DNA from: Candidatus Woesearchaeota archaeon CG11_big_fil_rev_8_21_14_0_20_43_8
GTDB lineage: Archaea > Nanobdellota > Nanobdellia > Woesearchaeales > CG08-08-20-14
Length of the DNA: 45,145 nt
Assembly (NCBI GenBank): GCA_002762705.1
Contig: PCVE01000021.1
Span: forward strand, 1 to 45,145
Direction of reading: 5' to 3'
The notes beneath the pieces were generated by a model that was given only the letters and a program-made list of their open reading frames with translations, was not told the DNA's origin and searched no databases. Positions 7,233-14,487 of this stretch are shown here, one piece after another. Position numbers and translations under genes: made by a program. How positions within the stretch are numbered: the stretch's first letter is position 1; every line of letters begins with the position of its first letter.

Positions 7233-7535
7233 ATGGAATACGTGTATGCAGCAATGTTGATACACAAGGCAGGAAAGAAGGTCGATGAGACAACAGTCAC
7301 TAAAGTGCTTGAAGCAGCAGGCGTCAAAGCAGATGCTAGCAGAGTAAAAGCACTTGTTGCAGCTCTTGATGGTGTTAATATTGATGAAGCTATTGAGAAA
7401 GCAGCAGTCGCAGCAGCTCCAGTAGCAGCTCCGGCAGCGGTCGCAGCAGCAGCTCCAGTAGAAGAAAAGAAAGAAGAGAAAAAGGAAGAGAAGAAGGAGC
7501 AGGCAGCAGCAGGACTAGGTGCACTGTTTGGATGA
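7233..7535 (+). CDS. rpl12: 50S ribosomal protein P1 (archaeal L12)
   Basis: This is the archaeal stalk protein P1, which dimerises on uL10 and recruits translation factors. The protein is 100 residues: helical N-terminal dimerisation domain (MEYVYAAMLIHKAGK), an Ala/Pro-rich hinge (residues 50-75), a Lys/Glu-rich stretch, and the conserved factor-binding end GLGALFG. A textbook AAGGAGGT ribosome binding site precedes the ATG, fitting its need for multiple copies per ribosome. It ends the uL1 operon and is followed by a terminator-like hairpin. Confidence 0.96.
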   Translation: MEYVYAAMLIHKAGKKVDETTVTKVLEAAGVKADASRVKALVAALDGVNIDEAIEKAAVAAAPVAAPAAVAAAAPVEEKKEEKKEEKKEQAAAGLGALFG

Positions 7536-7538
7536 ATC

Positions 7539-7557
7539 GCCTTAATGGCGTTTTTTA
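7539..7557 (+). terminator. Hairpin plus T-run after the stalk operon
   Basis: CGCC and GGCG pair across a TTAAT loop and are followed directly by six T residues, then more T-rich sequence. The hairpin lies four bases after the P1 stop codon, so it is placed as a transcription terminator. Archaeal termination depends mainly on the T-run; the stem is short (4 bp). Confidence 0.65.
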
Positions 7558-7578
7558 TTTTTTAAACTTGCCTTATCA

Positions 7579-7685
7579 TGAAAATCCAGTAAAACGAATA
7601 TTGCCACATGCGATGTGGTTTGTTTGGCGGTCGCTATAACAGATATCGGATTTTCAGGATGCTCAGAAACATCAGTTTCTGACAT
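7579..7685 (+). ncRNA. Structured RNA element, copy 1 (GGTCGCTATAA family)
   Basis: This segment shares its architecture with 27726-27826. Stem P1 is TGAAAATCC (7579-7587) with GGATTTTCA (7648-7656), 9 bp. Inside, AGTA is followed by an extra hairpin closed by CCACAT-GCG-ATGTGG and then by the conserved GGCGGTCGCTATAA (7626-7639). P1 is followed by AGGATGCTC, a hairpin AGAAAC-ATCA-GTTTCT, and GACAT. The element ends 17 bases before the ATG of the coiled-coil gene, so it could be a 5' leader element as well as an independent RNA. I do not recognise the family. The plus orientation is assumed from the downstream gene. Confidence 0.6.
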
Positions 7686-7701
7686 GTAGAGGGAATTTAG
7701 C

Positions 7702-8802
7702 ATGGTTCAAAAGAAGCAAAAAAAGGACAACACTGAAGAGAAATCTTCAGAAGAAGATACTGTCATCGCTGACAAAGAGACTGGAAAAAAGTCTAAGGCA
7801 CCAATAGACAAAGGTGTTATAGATGAAAATTCAGGAGACATGGATTCTGATACTGAGAAGGGTGATGGCCTGAATACAGAGACAGATGATTCAGTCATGG
7901 ATAATGATGAGAAAAGCAGGCTCTCAAATGAGATGTCGATATTGAAGAAAGATGTCGCAGCTCTCCGTGGTGAACTCAACGCGCTGAATCAGGTCAAAGA
8001 AGCTGCTTTCTCAAAAAAAGAAGGTCATTCTGGAAAGATAAGCACTTTGATTTCTACTGTCAGAAATTTCAAGAGAGAAAGAGATATCTTCACAAAAAAA
8101 GTCCAGGAAAGCAAAAAAAGAAGAAAAGAATTAAATGATATCATCGGAAAGAAGATCGCTGAGATCAAGGATCTCTACGAAGAACGTGATAAGATCACAG
8201 CCAAATTCAAAGTGAAAGAGGATCCGGTGAAACTCAAACATGATATCGAAAGCATGGAATATAAAGTCGAGACTGAAGTAATGTCTTTTGATAAGGAACA
8301 GAAGTTGATGAAAGCCTTGAAGGACAAGAAGAAATCTCTTGAACAGATGAAAGGCGCAATCGATATCATAGAAAAGATCAATACAGCTTCAAAAGAGATA
8401 AATAAACTCAAAAAGGAAGCCAATGTATTGCACAAAGACATACAGAGAGATGCTTCAAAAAGCCAGGAACTCCACGAGAATATGCTCACAGAATCAAAAA
8501 AGATAGATGACCTCAAAAAAGATGAAGATGGCGTCTACAAAGAATTCTTTGAAGAGAAAAAGAAATATTCTGAGATCAATATCGTCCTTAAGAAAAAGCT
8601 GGTCAGAATAAATGAGATCAACAGCAAATTCGATGATGTGAGAGCACATGCGCGAAAAGAGAAGAAGAAACGCGCAGAGAAGAAGCTTGAAGACAAGAAA
8701 CTTGCTGTAGATGAGAAGATCAAGAAACGTATGAAACTTACGACTGATGATCTGCTGGTCTTCCAGAGAGAACAACTTGAGAACAAAAATTCTAAAGATT
8801 GA
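7702..8802 (+). CDS. Long coiled-coil protein (COG1340-like)
   Basis: The protein is 366 residues. The first 75 are acidic and low-complexity; the rest is almost continuous coiled coil rich in Lys, Glu, Leu and Ile, with no enzymatic motif and no membrane segment. It resembles archaeal coiled-coil proteins of the COG1340 type, whose function is unknown; the repeated KKI..L..ERDKI pattern (near residue 150-170) is typical of that group. The assignment rests on composition and heptad pattern, so it is moderate. A GAGGGA ribosome binding site precedes the ATG; the structured RNA at 7579-7685 occupies its leader. Confidence 0.7.
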   Translation: MVQKKQKKDNTEEKSSEEDTVIADKETGKKSKAPIDKGVIDENSGDMDSDTEKGDGLNTETDDSVMDNDEKSRLSNEMSILKKDVAALRGELNALNQVKEAAFSKKEGHSGKISTLISTVRNFKRERDIFTKKVQESKKRRKELNDIIGKKIAEIKDLYEERDKITAKFKVKEDPVKLKHDIESMEYKVETEVMSFDKEQKLMKALKDKKKSLEQMKGAIDIIEKINTASKEINKLKKEANVLHKDIQRDASKSQELHENMLTESKKIDDLKKDEDGVYKEFFEEKKKYSEINIVLKKKLVRINEINSKFDDVRAHARKEKKKRAEKKLEDKKLAVDEKIKKRMKLTTDDLLVFQREQLENKNSKD

Positions 8803-8948
8803 TTTTGACAACAAACTCCAAATACCGACGATAGAAGTTACTGAACAGAATTATCTCCAGCTAATATGAGGAATAAATTTCAAATACTATACAGATGTCA
8901 AGACAGGTGAGGGTATTTATTTTGATTATGATATCATGTTGAACCAAT

Positions 8949-8964
8949 AATGCATTTTTGCATT
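8949..8964. terminator. Small palindrome between convergent genes
   Basis: AATGCA-TTTT-TGCATT forms a 6-bp hairpin between the convergent coiled-coil and MBF1 genes. A-rich and T-rich sequence flanks it, so it may act as a bidirectional terminator. The rest of the 8803-9020 gap shows nothing I can name. Confidence 0.35.
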
Positions 8965-9020
8965 AAAAGTATATATTTCATGATAAACCAAAGAATAAGA
9001 TGAAATATTTTTAGACAGTT

Positions 9021-9491
9021 CTACTTTTTCTTCCTGACTTTCACAAAATCACCAAGAGTCAGAGGACCGTCTTTTGGTTTCGCATCATCTTTAGCGATCG
9101 GTTTCTCTTCAATCTCCTCGACAAGTCTGATGTTCAGAAACCTCTCGAGCTTTCTTGCAAGTGTGATCGGCGGCTGGAACTTTCCCGTCTCCATATTCTG
9201 CACAATAGATTCTTTTTCAGATATCCTTTTTGCGAACTCTATCTGTTTCAATCCGAGTTTCTCTCTAGCAGACTTGATCTTATTCGCATAATCTTCGACG
9301 AGCAATTCTATTATCTCTGGTTCAGGAGCTTTCTCGACTATTTTTGCCTTCTTTGATTCTTTCTTCATGACTGGCCTTTTTGAGAACAGTACCTTTCCGA
9401 ATTTAGAACAGTTCTGACAAAGATCAAGCCTTGTCCCTTCGACTTCTGTACAGAATAAAAAGCCATCCTGGCCACACATATCGCATTGCAT
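9021..9491 (-). CDS. mbf1: Multiprotein bridging factor 1 (MBF1) homologue
   Basis: This is archaeal MBF1. An N-terminal zinc ribbon (CDMCGQDG ... CQNC, residues 3-30) is followed by a basic linker and, from about residue 70, a Cro/C1-type helix-turn-helix (KIKSAREKLGLKQIEFAKRI). Full length at 156 aa. In eukaryotes MBF1 bridges TBP and activators; in archaea it is associated with the 30S subunit and translation quality control. It has its own TATA-like CTTTATAAAC near 9538-9547 and a GGGGTTGAT ribosome binding site, so it is not simply cotranscribed with the unknown gene upstream. Confidence 0.92.
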   Translation of the reverse strand: MQCDMCGQDGFLFCTEVEGTRLDLCQNCSKFGKVLFSKRPVMKKESKKAKIVEKAPEPEIIELLVEDYANKIKSAREKLGLKQIEFAKRISEKESIVQNMETGKFQPPITLARKLERFLNIRLVEEIEEKPIAKDDAKPKDGPLTLGDFVKVRKKK

Positions 9492-9566
9492 GGGATAATC
9501 AACCCCTTGAATTAGTTGAGAGATGAGAGATATTTTGTGTTTATAAAGCTTTTCACCGGAGATAGC

Positions 9567-10178
9567 TTAGAGCCCAAGGAGCATTTTCACTCTTTTCTTA
9601 CATGGATTCAATGGAAAGTTCATCTTATCCCCAACATCTTTAAAGAATCTTGAAATAAGGCCCCTATAATTTTCCAACAAATCATATGCTAACCATTCTG
9701 TGGATAAATTTGGTGTCCTTTGTCCAGAAGTGATTCTTTTTTCAAGATTCACCCTGTTTAGATACAAGAATTCTGCAAGAATAAACTCAGATGGGTGTAT
9801 TCCACCCAATTCTTTCTGAAACTTTTTGCTACTCTGTGTTTCCTTCTTAGGATCCCAAGTATAACGATGGAAGAAACTTCGATTATATTCTGTCCTTAAT
9901 CTTTGTATACTAATGATTGTATCACTAAATTCCCTGTAACCAAGCACATATCTAGCCATGCCATGTTTATCCAGTAGTACCAGATGTGGTTCTGCGATTT
10001 TCCATGGTTCAATCTTGTTTATCACATTCCCTTGATTCTCAAGTCGTTCTTCAATACTTGCTGGATATGGCAAGTATTTTGGATTATCCTGATAAACACA
10101 GTGCGGCGCTTTCATGACATCAAATGCGTCCAAATAAGCTTCCTTCCGATGATAAGGAATAGGGAATTTATATTGCAT
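9567..10178 (-). CDS. Uncharacterised protein (203 aa)
   Basis: I do not recognise this protein. It is soluble-looking, with many aromatic and basic residues, a KEAYLDAFDVMKAPHC segment near the N-terminus, and no obvious nucleotide, metal or membrane motif. The LVLLDKHGMARYVLGY segment looks like paired beta strands, and the C-terminal half is helical. A TATA-like TTATATAGG lies 21-30 bases before the ATG, supporting an expressed, probably leaderless gene. It lies in a run of small unknown genes. Confidence 0.6.
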   Translation of the reverse strand: MQYKFPIPYHRKEAYLDAFDVMKAPHCVYQDNPKYLPYPASIEERLENQGNVINKIEPWKIAEPHLVLLDKHGMARYVLGYREFSDTIISIQRLRTEYNRSFFHRYTWDPKKETQSSKKFQKELGGIHPSEFILAEFLYLNRVNLEKRITSGQRTPNLSTEWLAYDLLENYRGLISRFFKDVGDKMNFPLNPCKKRVKMLLGL

Positions 10179-10327
10179 ACACGCCGGATATAATCAACCT
10201 ATATAAGTTTTAGCTTTTGATTACTCCCAAAGGATAGTATCATTGTGATAAATCAGAGATTATAATCTAAAAAAGTATAGGAATGCCATGACAACACATA
10301 AATACAACACTGCCCATACATCTCATC

Positions 10328-10465
10328 ATGAAAGTCGAAAACTGTCCAAAACGGCTGCATAATTGCCCTGGGAGCTCCTGTCCAGAGCATCCATGCTGGG
10401 CTCTTGATGAGCACCACATGCAAAAAGACAAGAAAAAACGGAATGATGAACGCGGCTGGGAATGA
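10328..10465 (+). CDS. Cysteine-rich microprotein (45 aa)
   Basis: This short frame encodes 45 residues with four cysteines in the first half (CPKRLHNC, then CPEHPC) and a strongly charged tail (KDKKKRNDERGWE). The Cys and His spacing could bind zinc or an Fe-S cluster. Evidence that it is real: a TATA-like CATAAATAC lies about 26 bases before the ATG, as in neighbouring leaderless genes, and the Cys spacing looks selected. I do not know its function. The 150-base stretch before it, 10179-10327, holds only this promoter and that of the divergent neighbour. Confidence 0.5.
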   Translation: MKVENCPKRLHNCPGSSCPEHPCWALDEHHMQKDKKKRNDERGWE

Positions 10466-10507
10466 ATAGCATCACGACCATGCCTTTTCTCTTCTAGATT
10501 TCTCTAT

Positions 10508-11227
10508 TTATATAAGATATTGCATCTTGGATTCTTCACCATAGAATTTCATACTAATATTGATATCAGGATTGAACTTGGCATTCATCCTAGATATTGC
10601 GATCTTGATGCAATCTTTAAGGTCATGATTGATAAGATTATTCAAGTTTATGATGTGTTCCTTCAGACAAGTATCATATGATTCTTTAATATCATCAAAT
10701 CTAACAGATGGTTTTTTGTTCAATACACAGATACCATTTCCTGAAATAATCCTAAGATCTGTATTCGCATTTGGATATGTATCTGTCATGAAATCAATCG
10801 TCATAAGGCTAGTGGCATCTGGAATAGAGCATCTGGCTACAGAAATTTTTGTTGCGATATCTTCACCAAGAGCTTTCATACCTCGTGATTCATAATCTTG
10901 AATCACATTTTTAAACCGTTCCTTAACATATGCTTCCTGCTGCACAAGTGTTTCTACAAGATAGATACTGTGTGAAGTCTCAGTAGAAGGTAATCTTGGA
11001 ATTGATAGCTGTACATTTGCGACATCGCTATCAAAGCTCAGATCTTCTAAAATATTTGTCCATAGATTATTATCATTACTGAATACAAATGCAAGAGGGA
11101 TGCTTCCGGTCTTCGCCAGATGCTCAAGATCTTTTTCCCCTTGTTCTCTAGACATGTTGATACTATACACTTCAGGCCGGTAAGTAAGCCTTACGTCAGT
11201 CTTTTTAGTCAAATCTACAAATTCCAT
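10508..11227 (-). CDS. Uncharacterised protein (239 aa)
   Basis: I do not recognise this protein. It is soluble, with alternating beta-like and helical segments, and no familiar motif. The open frame extends 30 codons further upstream into a hydrophobic run resembling a signal peptide, but the ATG at 11227 is preferred because a TATA-like CTTATAAT lies about 25 bases before it and would be inside the gene if the longer start were used. It is divergent from the small membrane protein at 11304. Confidence 0.6.
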   Translation of the reverse strand: MEFVDLTKKTDVRLTYRPEVYSINMSREQGEKDLEHLAKTGSIPLAFVFSNDNNLWTNILEDLSFDSDVANVQLSIPRLPSTETSHSIYLVETLVQQEAYVKERFKNVIQDYESRGMKALGEDIATKISVARCSIPDATSLMTIDFMTDTYPNANTDLRIISGNGICVLNKKPSVRFDDIKESYDTCLKEHIINLNNLINHDLKDCIKIAISRMNAKFNPDINISMKFYGEESKMQYLI

Positions 11228-11303
11228 CGTGATATAGGGGATTATAAGGTGCTTCTTAAAGGTTACCAAAACACATAAAAGCAAACTAAGTTGAATAAAA
11301 AGT

Positions 11304-11624
11304 ATGAAACGTGGCAAATATTATATCATATGGGCGCCGATATGTCTTGCAGTTCTCTGGCTAGTTCTAAAATATGCTCCTTGGTTCTTGTTCTGGCTCA
11401 TGATTATATTCTTAACAAAAGATCTGTTTGTGGATCTGGACATCACGGGCGTACTGAAGAAATACAAATTAAGAGCAAAGAAAGGCTCATGGCCAAAGAA
11501 GCTTGAACACGCTCCGCTTGTTGTTGCAGTATCTATATTAGGAATAGTTGGATATGTCAGTGTGATGACTGCAATTCTGGCGTTTATCGACGCAATTATC
11601 GATATCTGGGATGATCAAAGATAA
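11304..11624 (+). CDS. Small membrane protein of unknown function (106 aa)
   Basis: The protein has two or three hydrophobic segments: residues 8-38 (probably two closely spaced helices broken at YAPWF) and residues 70-98. The middle is basic (KKYKLRAKKGSWPKK), suggesting a cytoplasmic loop. No catalytic motif is visible and I cannot name the family. A TATA-like CATAAAAG lies about 27 bases before the ATG, supporting leaderless expression. Confidence 0.6.
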   Translation: MKRGKYYIIWAPICLAVLWLVLKYAPWFLFWLMIIFLTKDLFVDLDITGVLKKYKLRAKKGSWPKKLEHAPLVVAVSILGIVGYVSVMTAILAFIDAIIDIWDDQR

Positions 11625-11671
11625 TCCTAAATAATCACAAGAAGATCCATTGCGATACGACAGACATCCCA

Positions 11672-11821
11672 CTAGTCATCCATAAGGCCAGTGAAATGCT
11701 CCTGACTGCATTGCGGACAGACAAAACAAGAAGTGTCTGAATCACCGAAAACGACTAATTTCACTTCTTTTCCGCATTCAATGCAAGTCGCATCGACTTC
11801 TGCAAAATCATCCCCGGTCAT
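11672..11821 (-). CDS. Small zinc-ribbon protein (49 aa)
   Basis: The protein is 49 residues with two CxxC knuckles, CIEC and CPQC, separated by about 17 residues, which predicts one bound zinc; a further cysteine (CFVC) precedes the second knuckle. The ATG at 11821 is chosen because a TTTATATA box lies about 28 bases upstream; the longer frame would read through this box. It may be a transcription or RNA-binding accessory protein, but that is only a guess from the fold. A perfect palindrome covers the promoter just upstream of the start. Confidence 0.6.
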   Translation of the reverse strand: MTGDDFAEVDATCIECGKEVKLVVFGDSDTSCFVCPQCSQEHFTGLMDD

Positions 11822-11826
11822 AGGTA

Positions 11827-11856
11827 CTGTAATATATGTATTACAGGGTATATAAA
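11827..11856 (-). promoter_or_regulatory. TATA box with adjoining perfect palindrome (candidate operator)
   Basis: On the minus strand TTTATATA (about 11848-11856) is followed by CTGTAATA-TATG-TATTACAG (11827-11846), a perfect 8-bp inverted repeat with a 4-base spacer, filling exactly the gap between the TATA box and the ATG of the zinc-ribbon gene. A dimeric regulator bound here would cover the transcription start. Confidence 0.55.
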
Positions 11857-11936
11857 CCTTCCGAAATGCTATAAGAATCATCTGCAAGGAAAATTTCAGG
11901 GAGTGAAATTATTATGACAAAAAAATATTTTTTCAC

Positions 11937-12443
11937 ATAACAAAAATTTGTTCAGTAGATGTATAAGCGAATCTTATCCACGACCCTAAAGGGTGTGGTA
12001 TTAACCGGATTCGTATATAGTTTGAACAAATTCGACGGAAATTCTTTTTGCATTTCCGTGTGATCAGAAATTTTTCAAATGTCGGAAACGGGCATTACTA
12101 CATACTTCAGCATTGTAGCTCGGCCCGCTTCTGAGCACAAGAAAATGTTCCATTTCCTGTGCAAGAAATGCTAAATCATTTCTTTGCATCTTAGAAATCC
12201 AGCAATTATTATAGCAAGCGTCGACCAAACCACACCTTTTAGGGTGTAGTCAGGCGCTTGCTGCCGGATTTCTATGATTTCTGACATTTGACTTGAGAAC
12301 TCGCCCTAAAGTATTATTCCGAAGGAACAATGCACGGAAATACAAAGTATTTCCGGTGGGCGCGGTACAAGAAAATGCATGCATTTTCTGTACAGAAAAT
12401 ACTTTCAGTATTTCCTCATATTAAATCGGCAAGTTCTCAATAA
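11937..12443. repeat. Hairpin-array repeat, copy A (507 bp)
   Basis: No gene is present here; the segment is built from nested and tandem inverted repeats. The left end (ATAACAAAAATTTGTTCAG) and right end (ATTAAATCGGCAAGTTCTCAATAA, split here by family variation) match copies at 30833-30968 and 33137-34959. The first hairpin is closed by AATTTGTTCA/TGAACAAATT, the last by TTGAGAACTCGCC/GGCAAGTTCTCAA. Between them lie perfect stems such as ACGGAAAT/ATTTCCGT, AAGAAATG/CATTTCTT, AGAAATCC/GGATTTCT enclosing GCAAGCG/CGCTTGC, CGGAAATAC/GTATTTCCG and GAAAATGC/GCATTTTC. It lies between the zinc-ribbon gene promoter and the end of uvrB. Confidence 0.75.
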
Positions 12444-12491
12444 CATCACAAAATTGGATAAAGAAATATCAAACAAAATATATGAAAAAAC

Positions 12492-14426
12492 TCAGGACAT
12501 CCTCTCTTTCAATCGTCTGACTCTGTCCCTTAACACTATCGCTCTCTCAAAATCAAGCTGGTCAGCGGCAGTCTGCATCTCAATCTCAAGCTCGATGAGG
12601 AGCTTAGGAATGTCCTTCTTAGGTATATGCTTTACATCTTTCACTTCGACTATCTTCTCTTTCACAGCTTTTATGATAGTCATCGGTGTGATATTGTTCT
12701 TCTTGTTATATTCCATCTGAAGCGTTCTTCTTCTCTCTGTCTCTGAAATGGCGCGTTTGATTGAGTCAGTCATCTTGTCTGCATAGAGCACGACATGGGA
12801 ATCGACATTCCGTGCGGCACGACCGATTATCTGGATCAGGCTTTTTGTGTCACGCAAGAAACCCTCTTTATCAGCATCTAGTATTCCGATAAATCCAACT
12901 TCAGGGATATCAAGACCTTCTCTTAGAAGATTGATTCCTACAAGCACATCGAAATCCCCGGCACGAAGCTGACGGATTATCTCGGAACGCTCAAGAGTAT
13001 CTATCTCAGAATGCAGGTATCTTGTCTTGACATCCTGCGATGCGAGAAAATCAGTGAGCTCTTCTGCAAGCTTTTTCGTGAGTGTCGTGATAAGCACACG
13101 ATTGCCTTTCTTTATTGTGTCTTCTATCTCTTCAAGCACATCTTTTATCTGACCATCAATCGGCCGTACTTCGACAGTCGGATCAATCAGACCAGTCGGT
13201 CGGATTATCTGCTCGACAATCTGCGATGAATTCTCTCTCTCGTACTTATCTGGCGTGGCTGAGACAAAGACGACAGTATCCATAAACTTCTCGAATTCTT
13301 CAAATCTCAAAGGCCGGTTATCGAATGCTGAAGGCAGACGAAAACCATAATCGATAAGCGACTTCTTCCTGGAATGATCGCCATTATACATACCATGCAG
13401 CTGCGGTATCGTCTGATGGGATTCATCTATGAATATGATGAAATCATCAGGGAAATAATCAAGCAAACAGAACGGTCGTTCACCAGATCTCCTTCCGTCG
13501 AAATGTCTTGAATAATTTTCTATGCCTTTGCAGCTTCCAGTCTCTTGTATCATCTCGATATCATAGAGAGTACGCTGCTTCAGACGATGCGCCTCGATCA
13601 TCCCAAGTTTTGGCAGGGTCTCATCAAGCTCGGATTGTATCGATTGGATTGCTCTGTCTATCTCGCTTTTCGGCACCACAAAATGTTTTGCCGGATAGAT
13701 GAAGAAATATCCCATATTTTCTTTGACATCGCCCGTGTTCTTGTCAATCTCACGTATCTTCTCGATTTGGTCTCCGAAGAGTTCAATCCGGATTATATCA
13801 TTGAAATATCCGGGGATTATATCAATTGTATCCCCTTTCACCCTGAACCGGCCAGGCATGAGTTCTGTATCATTTCTCTCAAACTGAATTGATAATAATC
13901 TGATAAGAAGATCCTTTCGCCCGATTGTGTCTCCTACCTTCACTTCAAAACCAAGATTCTTGAAATTAGCAGGATTGCCGACAGAATAGATACAAGATAC
14001 TGACGCGATGACAATCACATCACGCCTTGACAGCAATGAAGCAGTCGTGGCAAGCCTCATCTGCTCGATCTTTGGATTTATCTGAGAATCTTTCTCGATG
14101 TAAAGATCCTTCTTTGCGATGTATGATTCCGGCTGATAATAATCATAATATGATACAAAGAATTCCACATGATTCTCTGGAAAGAATTCCTTGAATTCAT
14201 TATAAAGTTGCGCAGCGAGTGTCTTATTATGGGCAAGCACAATGGCTGGCCTTTTAGCCTGCGCGATGACATTTGCCATCGTGAATGTCTTTCCTGAACC
14301 AGTCACCCCAAGCAAGGTCTGGAATCTATCTTTACGCTTCAGTCCTTGAACTATTTTCTTGATAGCTTCTGGTTGCGATCCTTTTGGTTCAAAATCGGAT
14401 TTCAGTCTGAACTCCATGATTATCAT
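12492..14426 (-). CDS. uvrB: Excinuclease ABC subunit UvrB
   Basis: This is UvrB, the damage-verifying helicase-like subunit of bacterial-type nucleotide excision repair. Visible are Walker A GVTGSGKT (near residue 40), the damage-probing beta-hairpin region YYDYYQPESYI (near 95), the FIDESHQT motif (near 340), helicase motifs in the second RecA domain (LLREGLDIPEVG, QIIGRAARN), and a C-terminal UVR domain (LDFERAIVLRDRV) that binds UvrC. At 644 aa it is close to full length. ATG 14426 or the one three codons in (14417) could be used; a TATA-like TTTTATATC near 14443-14451 fits either. Last gene of the uvrA-uvrC-uvrB run. Confidence 0.97.
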   Translation of the reverse strand: MIIMEFRLKSDFEPKGSQPEAIKKIVQGLKRKDRFQTLLGVTGSGKTFTMANVIAQAKRPAIVLAHNKTLAAQLYNEFKEFFPENHVEFFVSYYDYYQPESYIAKKDLYIEKDSQINPKIEQMRLATTASLLSRRDVIVIASVSCIYSVGNPANFKNLGFEVKVGDTIGRKDLLIRLLSIQFERNDTELMPGRFRVKGDTIDIIPGYFNDIIRIELFGDQIEKIREIDKNTGDVKENMGYFFIYPAKHFVVPKSEIDRAIQSIQSELDETLPKLGMIEAHRLKQRTLYDIEMIQETGSCKGIENYSRHFDGRRSGERPFCLLDYFPDDFIIFIDESHQTIPQLHGMYNGDHSRKKSLIDYGFRLPSAFDNRPLRFEEFEKFMDTVVFVSATPDKYERENSSQIVEQIIRPTGLIDPTVEVRPIDGQIKDVLEEIEDTIKKGNRVLITTLTKKLAEELTDFLASQDVKTRYLHSEIDTLERSEIIRQLRAGDFDVLVGINLLREGLDIPEVGFIGILDADKEGFLRDTKSLIQIIGRAARNVDSHVVLYADKMTDSIKRAISETERRRTLQMEYNKKNNITPMTIIKAVKEKIVEVKDVKHIPKKDIPKLLIELEIEMQTAADQLDFERAIVLRDRVRRLKERMS

Positions 14427-14487
14427 GAAGATTAATATATGATATAAAAATGAGATGTTTTTGCGGGATTGGATCAGGATGTATACT

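Noticed and set aside
7579..7685. C/D-box or H/ACA-box small RNA for the GGTCGCTATAA element
   Set aside because: No RTGATGA C box is present; GACAT gives an ACA near the end in both copies, but I cannot draw a convincing guide pocket, so the element is left unassigned.
11228..11317. Signal-peptide-like extension of the 239-residue protein
   Set aside because: The TATA-like box would lie inside the coding region; the hydrophobic run is probably a by-product of promoter and intergenic sequence.
11937..12443. CRISPR array
   Set aside because: The palindromes differ from each other, are not evenly spaced, and there are no repeated direct units or cas genes nearby.
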